From NCBI RefSeq assembly GCF_023205015.1, contig NZ_CP096258.1, forward strand, positions 124,001-188,000: a stretch of DNA of 64,000 nucleotides. Reading direction: 5' to 3'. This DNA is from Providencia rettgeri. GTDB lineage: Bacteria > Pseudomonadota > Gammaproteobacteria > Enterobacterales > Enterobacteriaceae. The notes beneath the pieces are model-generated. The model was not told the origin of the DNA and did not search any database. It was given only the letters and a program-made list of their open reading frames with translations. Shown here piece after piece: positions 10,163 through 19,679 of this stretch. The position numbers and the translations under genes are program-made. Each line of letters begins with the position of its first letter. Position 1 is the stretch's first letter.

Positions 10163-10259
10163 AAAAAAATAGCCAGCGCAAGGCTGGCTAAAGTAAACAC
10201 TGGAAGCAATGTGAGCAATGTCGTACTTCTTACAATAGGTGACTAAGTAACCGTATCGA
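10163..10259 (-). ncRNA. ryhB: RyhB, iron-responsive small regulatory RNA
   Basis: Read on the minus strand, this segment contains GACATTGCTCACATTGCTTC, identical to the base-pairing core of E. coli RyhB. It then has CAGT, an AT spacer and a terminator hairpin AGCCAGC/GCTGGCT with seven U residues ending at 10163. RyhB is an Hfq-dependent RNA that represses mRNAs of iron-using proteins when iron is scarce. The 5' end is estimated from a TATCAT -10 element (10267-10272) and the E. coli length of 90 nt. The location next to yhhW matches E. coli. The first 30 nt or so are not conserved with E. coli by eye. Confidence 0.9.
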
Positions 10260-10268
10260 GGAAGTAAT

Positions 10269-10287
10269 GATAATGACAATAGTTATC
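10269..10287. promoter_or_regulatory. Fur box controlling ryhB
   Basis: GATAATGACAATAGTTATC matches the 19-base Fur consensus at 16 positions. It overlaps the predicted -10 region of ryhB, the expected place for Fe-Fur repression. Confidence 0.85.
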
Positions 10288-10459
10288 ACTATCGTTTGTA
10301 AAGCATTATTTTTAACCAAAATAATATATCTTATAATTAAAACTGCAATTATATGATTTCTATAGAGTTAAATATTAACCATTATTTTTCAATGGATTAA
10401 GATATATTCGGTTAAAAGGATGCAAACAAGAAGGCATCGCGGATATTGTTCCCTTTAAA

Positions 10460-11659
10460 TTAATTAGGGGGAATGGGCAGGCTTTCTGCACAGGCTGCCG
10501 CAGAACTCCAAGCCCATTGGAAGTTATAACCACCTAACCAGCCAGTGACATCGACGACTTCACCAATAAAATATAGCCCCTCAGTTTTCAGTGAACCCAT
10601 TGTTTTCGATGATATCTCATGGGTATCAACACCTCCTAGGGTCACCTCTGCGGTGCGGTAACCTTCTGTCCCGTTGGGTTGAACCTGCCAGGCATGTAAC
10701 GTGTTATGCAGCACTTCAATTTGCGGATGGTTCAATTGCTTTAGGGCGCACTCAGGGATTTGCCCTTGGGCTTGCATGATTTCAATTAGCCGCTTAGGCA
10801 ATAATTTTGCAAGGGTATTTTTTAAGGATTGATTTGGGTGCTCTTGCTTTTCTGCCGCTAAAAAGTCGCTCAGTGAAAGGTTAGGAAGTAAGTTAATACT
10901 CACATACTCTCCGGGGTTCCAATAACTAGAAATTTGCAAGATAGCAGGGCCGGAGAGGCCTCGATGGGTAAAGAGAATATTTTCTTTAAACAACGTCCCA
11001 TCCGCAGCTGTCACGGTTGCTGCGACTGAGATCCCTGAAAGGACTTGCAGCGCTTCTAAAAGTGGCTTATGCAGTGTAAATGGCACAAGGCCAGCACGAG
11101 TTGGAATAATAGAGTGGCCAAATTGTTCTGCGATGCGGTAGCCAAATGGTGTGGCGCCAAGACCTGGCATCGATAACCCACCCGTTGCGACAACCAGTGA
11201 GCGAGCACTTACTTGACTTCCATTTACCGTGACCAGAAAGCCCTCTGGTATTTTTTCGACACCAGTGACTTCGCTGCGAAGTTTTATCGTTATATTCGGT
11301 AAGTTACACTCATTTTGCAGCATATCGACGATATCTTGTGCGCTATTATCACAAAAAAGCTGCCCTAGGGTTTTTTCATGGTATGGAATATTATATTTAT
11401 CAACTAAAGCGATAAAATCCCACTGTGTATAGCGAGCAAGTGCTGACTTACAAAAATGCGGGTTTGTTGAAATGTAATTGCTATGCTCTGCGTACATATT
11501 AGTGAAATTGCAGCGACCACCACCGGACATCAATATTTTTCTGCCTAATTTTTTTCCGTTATCAACCACTAGCGTCTTTAAACCGCGTTTGCCAGAGTGT
11601 GAGGCACAAAATAAACCCGCTGCGCCAGCACCTAAAATAATAACGTCGAAATTTTTCAC
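10460..11659 (-). CDS. yhiN: YhiN family FAD-dependent oxidoreductase (HI0933-like)
   Basis: Predicted flavoprotein of 399 residues with unknown substrate. An N-terminal Rossmann motif for FAD reads ILGAGAAGLFCA near residues 9-20. The family signature GRKILMSGGGRCNFTN lies near 38-53, VATGGLSMPGLGATPFGY near 155-172, and a C-terminal GLYFIGEVVDVTGWLGGYNFQWA completes the fold. Full length for the family. It is divergent from pitA, the same arrangement as in E. coli. Confidence 0.93.
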   Translation of the reverse strand: MKNFDVIILGAGAAGLFCASHSGKRGLKTLVVDNGKKLGRKILMSGGGRCNFTNMYAEHSNYISTNPHFCKSALARYTQWDFIALVDKYNIPYHEKTLGQLFCDNSAQDIVDMLQNECNLPNITIKLRSEVTGVEKIPEGFLVTVNGSQVSARSLVVATGGLSMPGLGATPFGYRIAEQFGHSIIPTRAGLVPFTLHKPLLEALQVLSGISVAATVTAADGTLFKENILFTHRGLSGPAILQISSYWNPGEYVSINLLPNLSLSDFLAAEKQEHPNQSLKNTLAKLLPKRLIEIMQAQGQIPECALKQLNHPQIEVLHNTLHAWQVQPNGTEGYRTAEVTLGGVDTHEISSKTMGSLKTEGLYFIGEVVDVTGWLGGYNFQWAWSSAAACAESLPIPPN

Positions 11660-12034
11660 AGTAAGTGTCTCTATATATGTTTGATTTTAAGCATAATTAC
11701 ATTAGCAACACGGATATTTTACGTCATCTCATCATGATTGTAATGTAAAGCTTCGAGGAAGAACTGATGAAAACTATACAGGACGTATTATAATTAGAGA
11801 AATTCGTCTAAAAAAAGCAAACAACGATTATTTTCTGGAAATATCGTTAAAAAGTTTCAAAAATTCAGAATAAGTTTGATTGCTTTAATTTATTGAAAAA
11901 TATGGGGTAATTGCTATGGGGTACTTTTTTGATGAGTAGTTAAATCAAAAAAAGGTTAGATTTTGCTTCCACCGCCAGCGTTTGTCACTGATAATGCGCC
12001 GCGTTCATGTCCAACATATAATGGCTTAACGTCT
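11660..12034. other. Divergent yhiN/pitA intergenic region
   Basis: AT-rich stretch of 375 bases holding both promoters. The last 70 bases before pitA are open in its frame from a TTG at 11963, but the extension is not expected from the family. No clear operator found. Confidence 0.5.
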
Positions 12035-13525
12035 ATGCTACATCTTTTTACAGGTTTAGAATTTCATACAGGTCTATTATTAGTTCTGGCACTGTTATTT
12101 GTGCTGGTCTATGAGGCTATAAATGGCTTCCATGACACCGCTAACGCGGTAGCTACGGTTATTTATACCAGAGCAATGCGGGCTCAGTTCGCAGTTGTCA
12201 TGGCAGGGGTTTTTAACTTTTTTGGTGTCTTGCTGGGAGGGTTGAGCGTCGCATATGCAATTGTCCATCTCTTACCAACAGACCTCCTACTCAATGTGAG
12301 CTCAGCTCACGGCCTTGCAATGGTTTTTTCATTGCTCTTGGCTGCAATTATTTGGAACCTTGGAACTTGGTACTTAGGTATCCCTGCTTCCAGTTCGCAC
12401 ACGCTGATTGGCGCGATAATCGGGGTGGGTTTAACCAACGCGATTGTGACTGATTCGTCTGTCGTTGATGCCTTGAATATACCGAAAATGATCAGTATTT
12501 TCATGTCATTAATTTTGTCTCCAGCTATCGGTTTTGTGATTGCCGGTTTGATGATTTTCTTTTTGCGCCGTTATTGGAGTGGCACAAAGAAACGTCGACG
12601 TATTCACTTAACACCAGCGGAACGTGAGAAAAAAGATGGTAAGCGTAAGCCACCATTCTGGACCCGAACTGCATTGATTTTGTCAGCAGTTGGGGTAAGT
12701 TTCTCTCATGGTGCGAACGATGGCCAGAAAGGCATCGGTCTTATCATGCTAGTGCTAATTGGTGTTGCCCCAGCAGGTTTCGTTATGAATATGAATTCTA
12801 ACGGTTATGACATCGCAAAAACGCATGATGCGGTTGTCCACCTGCAACAATACTATGAAACACATAAACCAGCGTTAAACCATGCAATAGAAAATGCGCC
12901 TGCCGTTGCAGAAAGTAGTGATGAACCAGGTGGCGAATTCCATTGTGATAGCACGCGTACTGCCGCTATTTTAAATCAAGCTCAAACGATGCTAAATGGC
13001 ATTCAAAGCTACGAAGAGTTGACGCCAGACCAACGTAACCACGCACGCCGTTTACTGATGTGTATCTCTGATACTGCGAATGCGGTTGCGAAATTACCAG
13101 AAACAAGCTCGAAAGATGCCAGCTTGCTGAAAAAACTCAGTAATGATTTGCTGTATACCGTTGAATATGCGCCTCTGTGGATCATTATTGCGGTTGCTTT
13201 AGCATTATCATTAGGCACCATGTTCGGTTGGCAGCGTGTTGCCGTGACCATTGGTGAGAAAATTGGTAAGAAAGGCATGACTTATGCGCAAGGTGTCTCT
13301 GCTCAGGTGACTGCTGCGGTGTCTATCGGCGTGGCAAGTTATACTGGTATGCCAGTTTCAACAACGCAGGTTTTATCTTCTGCCGTTGCGGGGACAATGG
13401 TTGTCGATGGTGGTGGTGTACAAACAAAAACCATTAAAAGCATTGCGTTAGCATGGTTATTAACGTTACCGGTGTCCATTGTGTTATCGGGCGGTTTGTA
13501 CTGGCTATCGCTGCTGTTTATCTAG
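12035..13525 (+). CDS. pitA: Low-affinity inorganic phosphate transporter PitA
   Basis: Proton-driven inner-membrane carrier of metal-phosphate complexes. The 496-residue product has the two inverted PHO-4 family repeats: GFHDTANAVATVIYT near residue 31, and a second copy near the C-terminus in ASYTGMPVSTTQVLSSAVAGT. A further FSHGANDGQKG motif lies near residue 225. About ten membrane segments are separated by a long central hydrophilic loop. I chose the ATG at 12035 (MLHLFTGL) because E. coli PitA starts MLHLFAGL; its ribosome site is weak. Confidence 0.95.
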   Translation: MLHLFTGLEFHTGLLLVLALLFVLVYEAINGFHDTANAVATVIYTRAMRAQFAVVMAGVFNFFGVLLGGLSVAYAIVHLLPTDLLLNVSSAHGLAMVFSLLLAAIIWNLGTWYLGIPASSSHTLIGAIIGVGLTNAIVTDSSVVDALNIPKMISIFMSLILSPAIGFVIAGLMIFFLRRYWSGTKKRRRIHLTPAEREKKDGKRKPPFWTRTALILSAVGVSFSHGANDGQKGIGLIMLVLIGVAPAGFVMNMNSNGYDIAKTHDAVVHLQQYYETHKPALNHAIENAPAVAESSDEPGGEFHCDSTRTAAILNQAQTMLNGIQSYEELTPDQRNHARRLLMCISDTANAVAKLPETSSKDASLLKKLSNDLLYTVEYAPLWIIIAVALALSLGTMFGWQRVAVTIGEKIGKKGMTYAQGVSAQVTAAVSIGVASYTGMPVSTTQVLSSAVAGTMVVDGGGVQTKTIKSIALAWLLTLPVSIVLSGGLYWLSLLFI

Positions 13526-13598
13526 TCGCACTCATTTTGGCTTCATGCATGAGTATGGAGCTTTTAACCGTTACATGAACACAGTTGTCTACATATAC

Positions 13599-13636
13599 AA
13601 AATAGTGATGATCGTAAGGTCATCACTATTTTTTTA
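13599..13636. terminator. Bidirectional terminator between pitA and uspB
   Basis: A 12-bp stem AAATAGTGATGA/TCATCACTATTT with an 8-base loop, T-run on the plus side and A-run ahead of it. It fits both convergent genes. Confidence 0.85.
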
Positions 13637-13657
13637 TTAGTCAGTCACTAATTACAA

Positions 13658-13993
13658 TTAACCCGTTATCAATAAATAGACTAAGCTCACGACAACAAGA
13701 ATGCTGAGCCTGCTTATCATCATGAATTGCTTGCGGATCCGCTCACAACGCAAAATAACCTCAGGGTCATAATGTTCAAGGTATTGTTTGTTATTTATAT
13801 ATCGAACTAACCGTAGTTGCTTGTTCAGTTGACCGTGTGTAGTAAAAAAACCATTACCATCAACGGATTGATAAAGCAGAGGGTCTGAGTCCCTTAGAAT
13901 AGATAATAAAGCACGAATGGAAGAAAAATACCGCATCATATTTAAGATGCACAAAATGCATAATGCCCAAAACAATGCAATCATACTGAACAT
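13658..13993 (-). CDS. uspB: Universal stress protein B
   Basis: Small inner-membrane protein of 111 residues; in E. coli it is sigma-S dependent and needed for ethanol resistance in stationary phase. Two membrane segments are visible, at residues 4-20 and 93-110. Between them lie the family stretches RYFSSIRALL, DPLLYQSVDGNGFFTTHGQ and RCERIRKQF. It is divergent from uspA as in E. coli. Molecular function is unknown. Confidence 0.93.
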   Translation of the reverse strand: MFSMIALFWALCILCILNMMRYFSSIRALLSILRDSDPLLYQSVDGNGFFTTHGQLNKQLRLVRYINNKQYLEHYDPEVILRCERIRKQFMMISRLSILVVVSLVYLLITG

Positions 13994-14444
13994 AATCCTC
14001 TCCTTAGAACCTAGCTCAAGCTCACAGCAATTGTCGCAAAGGAAATACAGCAGAAAAATTGTACTTATACTCAGTTATTTTATTGTAGGATAAATTACTG
14101 TTTAAAAAAAGTGCAGTTAGCGCAAATTTGTGATGACCTTTTGTTTATATTGAAGAAATTAAACTTGGGTTACTGAACTTTGATATCACAGTTTGCTGTA
14201 CAACCTTGTTGTTTCTCTAAGCTAAAGTATTTCCCATAACTCGAATTTTTTAGGGCTATATATTAATATTGAATGAATGATGTTATTGTTTTATAAAATG
14301 TTATATGCAGTGATGATTTTAAGGTTAATCTGCTTAGATGTGATCAAAGCGACACTTAATAATCACAATTAGCGGGTATAGTATTCATAAAAATGTGGTG
14401 AAGGCATAACCACCAGATAATCAGCATTCCGAAGGAGTTTACTT
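13994..14444. other. Divergent uspB/uspA regulatory region
   Basis: AT-rich stretch of 451 bases that must hold both stress-induced promoters. I see no protein gene or RNA gene in it, and no operator clear enough to name. Confidence 0.5.
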
Positions 14445-14879
14445 ATGGCTTACAAACATATTCTCGTTGCGGTAGATTTATCACCTGAAAGTAAAGTATT
14501 ACTGGATAAGGCTGTCTCTATGGCAAAACCTTACGGGGCCAAAGTATCTATGATCCATGTTGATGTTAACTATTCAGACCTCTATACCGGTCTTATTGAT
14601 GTCAATCTTGGAGACATGCAGCAACGTATTACTGATGAAACGCGTAATGCTCTGAAGGACTTGTCTGCGGGTGCAGGTTATGAAATTCAAGAAACACTCA
14701 GTGGCAGCGGTGACCTAGGTCAAGTACTGGTCGATGCCATTAAAAAATACAATATGGATTTAGTGGTCTGTGGGCATCACCAAGATTTCTGGAGCAAGCT
14801 GATGTCGTCTGCTCGTCAGTTAATCAATACCGTCCATGTGGATATGTTGATTGTTCCACTGAATGATGATGAAGAATAA
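14445..14879 (+). CDS. uspA: Universal stress protein A
   Basis: Cytoplasmic stress protein of 144 residues, the same length as E. coli UspA, with the alpha/beta Usp fold. It starts MAYKHILVAVDLSPES and has a conserved LVVCGHHQDFWSKLMSSARQLINTVHVDMLIVPL end. It lacks the G-2X-G-9X-G(S/T) nucleotide motif, as UspA-class members do. The ATG follows GAAGGAG. A terminator follows the gene. Confidence 0.96.
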   Translation: MAYKHILVAVDLSPESKVLLDKAVSMAKPYGAKVSMIHVDVNYSDLYTGLIDVNLGDMQQRITDETRNALKDLSAGAGYEIQETLSGSGDLGQVLVDAIKKYNMDLVVCGHHQDFWSKLMSSARQLINTVHVDMLIVPLNDDEE

Positions 14880-14911
14880 TCCATATCTCTATATTTGAAA
14901 TATTATTCACT

Positions 14912-14943
14912 AAAAACGCTTGCTTATGCAGGCGTTTTTTTTG
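14912..14943 (+). terminator. Rho-independent terminator after uspA
   Basis: Stem AAAAACGC/GCGTTTTT with a further inner TGC/GCA pairing, then a T-run; it begins 33 bases after the uspA stop. Confidence 0.85.
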
Positions 14944-15096
14944 TTTCAAAATATGTATCTTGAGGGAGTTATTGGCAGGTCAAGCAATTTATTTTGCTAT
15001 TGAGTGAAAAAAAACCTTGAATTTAGAATACAAACTAATGATATATTCAATAGGCAAACGCAAATCAACCTCACATTTCCTAAAAATAATGAAAAG

Positions 15097-15120
15097 AAAG
15101 AGTGAGGCACATCACAACAA
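15097..15120. promoter_or_regulatory. Possible CRP site upstream of gdhA
   Basis: AGTGA-N6-TCACA is one base from the CRP core TGTGA-N6-TCACA and lies about 30 bases before the gdhA start, a position that would suit repression. It is a single match and unproven. Confidence 0.3.
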
Positions 15121-15146
15121 CTACAATGTTAAAAAGGAAGACATAG

Positions 15147-16481
15147 ATGACACAATCACTATCTTCGTTCTTGGAGTCTGTCCAAAAAAGAGACCCTTCT
15201 CAACCTGAATTTCTACAAGCAGTGCGTGAAGTATTCACTTCCCTTTGGCCGTTTTTAGAGCAAAATGCTAAGTATCGTGACCAAGCTTTACTGGAACGTT
15301 TTGTTGAACCTGAGCGTGTAATTCAATTTCGAGTGTGTTGGGTGGACGACCAAGGTAAAGTTCAAGTCAATCGTGCATGGCGTGTGCAATTTAGCTCTGC
15401 AATCGGCCCATTCAAAGGTGGTATGCGTTTTCATCCATCTGTGAATTTATCTATCCTGAAATTCTTAGGCTTCGAACAAACACTGAAAAATGCTTTGACC
15501 ACATTACCAATGGGTGGTGGTAAAGGTGGCTCTGACTTTGATCCTAAAGGTAAAAGTCATGGTGAAGTGATGCGTTTTTGCCAAGCATTGATGACAGAAT
15601 TGTATCGCCATATCGGTTCTAATACTGACGTCCCTGCAGGGGATATTGGTGTGGGTGGTCGTGAAGTGGGCTTTATGACAGGGATGATGAAAAAACTGTC
15701 TAATGACACTTCTTGTGTATTCACGGGTAAAGGATTGTCTTTTGGTGGCAGTTTAATTCGTCCAGAAGCAACCGGTTACGGTTTGGTTTATTTCACCAAT
15801 GCGATGCTAAAACGCCATGGCCTAGGTTTTGAAGGAATGCGTGTTGCGGTTTCCGGTTCAGGTAACGTTGCGCAGTACACCATTGAAAAATGTATGGAAT
15901 TGGGCGCGAAAGTCGTTACTGCATCTGATTCAAGTGGCACAGTTGTTGATGAAGCCGGCTTTACAACAGAGAAATTAGCTCGTTTAGAAGAAATCAAAAA
16001 CAACTATGGTCGTATTGAAGAATATGCAAAAGAGTTTGGCTTAACTTACTTAGCGGGTCAGCAACCATGGAATGTGCCTGTTGATATCGCTCTGCCATGT
16101 GCAACACAAAATGAGCTGGATGTTGATGCAGCAAAAGTGTTAATTAAAAATGGCGTTAAAGCGGTCGCAGAAGGGGCTAATATGCCAACAACTATTCCTG
16201 CAACTGAGCTGTTCCTTGAAGCAGGGGTGCTGTTTGCACCAGGCAAAGCGGCTAACGCAGGTGGTGTTGCGACTTCCGGTCTAGAAATGGCACAGAATGC
16301 GGCTCGCCTAGGTTGGAAAGCAGAGAAAGTTGACGCTCGTCTGCACCACATCATGTTGGATATCCACCAGCATTGTGTGGAATTCGGTGGTGAAGAGAAA
16401 CAAACAAACTATGTTCAAGGCGCTAATATCGCGGGCTTCGTAAAAGTCGCTGATGCAATGCTTGGGCAGGGTGTGTTGTAA
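15147..16481 (+). CDS. gdhA: NADP-specific glutamate dehydrogenase
   Basis: Makes glutamate from 2-oxoglutarate, ammonia and NADPH in the cytoplasm; the ammonia route used when nitrogen is plentiful. The 444-residue product has the catalytic lysine region LPMGGGKGGSDFDPKG near residue 123, the DVPAGDIGVGGREVG segment and the Rossmann motif VSGSGNVAQYTIEK. Length matches E. coli (447). The ATG at 15147 follows AAAAAGGAAG. It stands alone and is convergent with rsmJ. Confidence 0.97.
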   Translation: MTQSLSSFLESVQKRDPSQPEFLQAVREVFTSLWPFLEQNAKYRDQALLERFVEPERVIQFRVCWVDDQGKVQVNRAWRVQFSSAIGPFKGGMRFHPSVNLSILKFLGFEQTLKNALTTLPMGGGKGGSDFDPKGKSHGEVMRFCQALMTELYRHIGSNTDVPAGDIGVGGREVGFMTGMMKKLSNDTSCVFTGKGLSFGGSLIRPEATGYGLVYFTNAMLKRHGLGFEGMRVAVSGSGNVAQYTIEKCMELGAKVVTASDSSGTVVDEAGFTTEKLARLEEIKNNYGRIEEYAKEFGLTYLAGQQPWNVPVDIALPCATQNELDVDAAKVLIKNGVKAVAEGANMPTTIPATELFLEAGVLFAPGKAANAGGVATSGLEMAQNAARLGWKAEKVDARLHHIMLDIHQHCVEFGGEEKQTNYVQGANIAGFVKVADAMLGQGVL

Positions 16482-16495
16482 TTCTCTGACCTCAA

Positions 16496-16565
16496 AACGT
16501 ACGCGAAAGGGCGGCTGTATCATACTGATAAATTCACCTGTACATACGCCCTTCGCCGTTACGTT
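16496..16565. terminator. Stem-loop between convergent gdhA and rsmJ
   Basis: Long imperfect inverted repeat: AACGTA, GCGA and AGGGCG on the left arm pair with CGCCCT, TCGC and TACGTT on the right, across a loop of about 30 bases. No long T-run follows, so the terminator role is likely rather than certain. Confidence 0.45.
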
Positions 16566-17335
16566 TATTCGTTACTTTTAATGCATGGATAGATATCAAA
16601 CCGATGGTTTTTAGTGGTAACCGCTGATGGCGCTTTTTGTCCCGCTAGGGGTTCTGCGTAGTCAGGGCGCTTAACAACCACTCTACGTTTAGCCAAAGCA
16701 AGCGCAGGGGCTAATAAGGAATCTGCGTCATTATCTGCTCCCACCAATGACTGAAATACCCGCATTTCTTTTTTCACCAAAGCACTTTTTTGCCGATGAG
16801 GATACATTGGGTCAAGATAGATAACATCAGGGGCATGGGTTATCTCACTCAGTGCTGTAATACTGGACGCATGAATCAATGACATTCGCTCTTGTAACCA
16901 TGGGCCAATTTCTGCATCTTGATAGCCTCGTTGTAAACCATCATCCAATAGAGCAGCAACCACAGGGTGGCGCTCTAACATGCGGACATGGCAACCGAGA
17001 GCGGCTAGAACAAAGGCATCACGCCCTAAACCAGCAGTGGCATCAATCACATCGGGAAGATAATCTTTTTTGATCCCGACGGCTTTGGCAACAGCTTCAC
17101 CGCGACCTCCACCAAATTTGCGACGATGGGCCATCGCGCCCGAGACGAAATCAACAAAAATACCCCCTAACTTAGGCTCATCTAGTTTGCGCAGTTGTAA
17201 GTTTTCAGGCGTAAGTACAACCGCCATAACGGCATCAGGGGTGTGAGAAAGTTGCCATTTTTCAGAAAGTTGAGAAAGAGTGCCGGGATCGGCACCCTCT
17301 TCGCAGATCAATTGGATCTCAATACGATTAGCCAT
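16565..17335 (-). CDS. rsmJ: 16S rRNA (guanine1516-N2)-methyltransferase RsmJ
   Basis: Methylates N2 of G1516 in 16S rRNA using S-adenosylmethionine. The product has KLGGIFVDFVSGAMAHRRKFGGGRGEAVAKAVG, the SAM-binding DATAGLGRDAFVLAALG and the catalytic-type YLDPMYPHRQKSALVKKEMRVFQ. About 256 residues from the ATG at 17335; an alternative ATG at 17344 would add three. The start overlaps the last codons of prlC, so translation is probably coupled. Confidence 0.94.
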   Translation of the reverse strand: MANRIEIQLICEEGADPGTLSQLSEKWQLSHTPDAVMAVVLTPENLQLRKLDEPKLGGIFVDFVSGAMAHRRKFGGGRGEAVAKAVGIKKDYLPDVIDATAGLGRDAFVLAALGCHVRMLERHPVVAALLDDGLQRGYQDAEIGPWLQERMSLIHASSITALSEITHAPDVIYLDPMYPHRQKSALVKKEMRVFQSLVGADNDADSLLAPALALAKRRVVVKRPDYAEPLAGQKAPSAVTTKNHRFDIYPCIKSNE

Positions 17336-19370
17336 GAATACCATAGCTCTTCAACATGGCATCGAGTTCTGGTTTGCGACCACGGAAGCGTTCAAACAGC
17401 GTCATTGGTTCTTCTGAACCACCACGACTTAAGATATTGTCGAGGAAAGACTGACCCGTTTGGCGGTTAAAGATACCTTCTTCACTGAAACGTGAATATG
17501 CATCAGCTGCAAGCACATCTGCCCATAAGTAGCTGTAATAGCCTGCTGCATAGCCACCTGCGAAAATATGGCTAAAAGCATGTGGGAAGCGCGACCATGT
17601 TGGTGAAGGGACCACGGCGACTTTATCTTTAATTGCATATAACGTGGGCATGACTTGCGCACCTTTTGCTGGGTCATACTCAGCATGTAAGGTGAAATCA
17701 AACAGGCCAAATTCCAACTGGCGCAGAACAAACATGGCTGACTGGTAATTCTTCGCCGCTAACATGCTATTGAGCATTTCTGTTGGTAATGGTTCGCCTG
17801 TCTCATAATGGCCAGAAATAAATTCGAGGGCTTCAGGCTCCCAGCACCAATTTTCCATAAACTGACTTGGCAGTTCGACAGCATCCCATGGTACACCATT
17901 GATCCCAGCGACATCGGCCACATCAATTTGCGTTAACATATGGTGCAAGCCGTGACCAAATTCGTGGAATAAGGTCGTGACTTCATTATGCGTAAACAGT
18001 GCGGGTTTATCGCCAAGTGGTTTGTTGAAGTTACAGGTTAAATAGGCTACAGGATTTTGTAATGAGCCGTCTTTATGCACCATGCGGCCAACACAGTCAT
18101 CCATCCAAGCTCCGCCTCGTTTATGTTCGCGAGCATAGAGGTCTAGGTAGAAGCTGCCGCGTAAGGTATTGGTTTCATCATAGAGTTCAAAGAAACGCAC
18201 ATCTTTATGCCATGTTTCTACATCATTGCGTTCTTTGGCCGTTAAACCATAGATACGATGAACAACTTCGAACAACCCATTCAGTACGCGTTGTTCAGGG
18301 AAATATGGACGTAATTGTTCATCATTTAATGAGAATTTATGCTGTTTTTGTTTTTCGCTGTAATAAGCTAAATCCCAAGACTCAAGTGTATCGACACCAT
18401 AATGTTCTTTAGCAAAAGCCGTTAGTTCAGCTAGTTCATTTTCCCCTTGTTGATGAGCACGGTCGGCTAAATCATTGAGGAAATTTAGCACTTGCTCTGG
18501 CGATTCGGCCATTTTGGTGGCAAGGGATTTTTCTGCGTAGTTTTTAAAACCTAATAATTGCGCTAGTTCGTGGCGTAAAGCCATCAGTTCATCAATTAAT
18601 TCGCTGTTATCCCATTTACCCGCATTTGGGCCTTGGTCAGACGCACGGGTGCTATATGCATGGCTCATCTCACGTCGTAATTCTGAGTTGTCAGCATAGG
18701 TCATAACAGGTAAGTAGCTTGGCATATCGAGGGTAAGTAAGTAGCCTTCTTCACCTTTTGACTCAGCCATGGCTTTTGCTGCGGCAATAGCACTTTCCGG
18801 CATGCCTGCTAATTCTTTTTCGTCTTTAATGAGCTTACTCCAACCCATGGTCGCATCAAGGACGTTATTGCTAAACTTAGAGGCTATCTCCGACAAACGT
18901 GCAACAATTTCACCATAACGTTGCTGTTTTTCAGCAGGTAAGCCAATGCCGGATAATTCAAAATCACGTAAAGTATTTTCGATAGATTTACGTTGAGCTT
19001 GGGTAAGGGAATTAAATTCATCCCCTTCTTTTAATGATTTATATGCTTGGTATAAAGGCTCATGTTGCCCCATCCAAGTACTGAATTCAGACAGTAATGG
19101 CAAACATTGTTCGTAGGCTTCACGTAATTCAGGGCTGTTTTTCACGGAGTGTAAATGACCCACTGGTGACCAAACACGAGAAAGCTTATCACTAGCTTCT
19201 TCTAAAGGTTGGCACAGGTTATCCCAAGTGTATTGATCTGTTGCACTCAGCAGGTTTTCTACTGTTTGGCGATATTCATTGAGTACGTGTTGGACTGCGG
19301 GAAAAATATCCGCGGGCTCTATAGTAGAAAAGCGGGGTAGTGCGGAATCGGCTAATAATGAATTTGTCAT
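17328..19370 (-). CDS. prlC: Oligopeptidase A (M3 metallopeptidase)
   Basis: Cytoplasmic zinc endopeptidase that degrades short peptides, including cleaved signal peptides. The 680-residue product (same length as E. coli) carries the zinc motif LFHEFGHGLHHML near residue 470, with the downstream Glu ligand in the ENWCWEPEAL region. Starting at the ATG at 19370 (M-T-N-S-L-L, AGGATG upstream) removes 13 unlikely residues. It overlaps rsmJ by eight bases, and the two form an operon. It is divergent from selC. Confidence 0.96.
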   Translation of the reverse strand: MTNSLLADSALPRFSTIEPADIFPAVQHVLNEYRQTVENLLSATDQYTWDNLCQPLEEASDKLSRVWSPVGHLHSVKNSPELREAYEQCLPLLSEFSTWMGQHEPLYQAYKSLKEGDEFNSLTQAQRKSIENTLRDFELSGIGLPAEKQQRYGEIVARLSEIASKFSNNVLDATMGWSKLIKDEKELAGMPESAIAAAKAMAESKGEEGYLLTLDMPSYLPVMTYADNSELRREMSHAYSTRASDQGPNAGKWDNSELIDELMALRHELAQLLGFKNYAEKSLATKMAESPEQVLNFLNDLADRAHQQGENELAELTAFAKEHYGVDTLESWDLAYYSEKQKQHKFSLNDEQLRPYFPEQRVLNGLFEVVHRIYGLTAKERNDVETWHKDVRFFELYDETNTLRGSFYLDLYAREHKRGGAWMDDCVGRMVHKDGSLQNPVAYLTCNFNKPLGDKPALFTHNEVTTLFHEFGHGLHHMLTQIDVADVAGINGVPWDAVELPSQFMENWCWEPEALEFISGHYETGEPLPTEMLNSMLAAKNYQSAMFVLRQLEFGLFDFTLHAEYDPAKGAQVMPTLYAIKDKVAVVPSPTWSRFPHAFSHIFAGGYAAGYYSYLWADVLAADAYSRFSEEGIFNRQTGQSFLDNILSRGGSEEPMTLFERFRGRKPELDAMLKSYGIHG

Positions 19371-19679
19371 AAAACATCCTGTGATTGCAGGCTTGCGCTC
19401 GTAGGCCAAGGCTTACTGTGTTGACAATAAAAGTTTAATGGCGAACTTAGACCCAAAGATGGTCAATATTATGGGTGATAGAACCAGCACGCCATTGCGA
19501 ATATAAGAAAGTATATGGGGGCAAATGTACAAACCTCAATATCAATCTAACGTTTTTTCTTATTAACGCTTATCAATAAATGGGATTTTTATTGGCTTTT
19601 ATCAATAAAGGCAATAGTTGTAGTTTCAATGCTTTGGAAAATAATGAATTCAGTCTATAATCACTTTCCAATCTATAGA
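19371..19679. other. Divergent prlC/selC intergenic region
   Basis: About 310 bases with the prlC promoter on the minus strand and the selC promoter near 19620-19670. No extra gene is visible. Confidence 0.5.

Larger units (their letters stand above)
9956..10459. other. Intergenic region between pirin and yhiN genes
   Basis: About 500 bases. Apart from ryhB and its Fur box, the stretch is AT-rich with no supported protein gene. It must carry the pirin promoter near 9960-10000 and the 3' end of the yhiN transcript. Confidence 0.6.

Noticed and set aside
9999..10181. 60-codon open frame on the minus strand beside the pirin gene
   Set aside because: It overlaps the ryhB terminator and its translation is not protein-like.
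15017..15208. 63-codon open frame overlapping the gdhA start
   Set aside because: It runs into gdhA in another frame and has no convincing start site or similarity.
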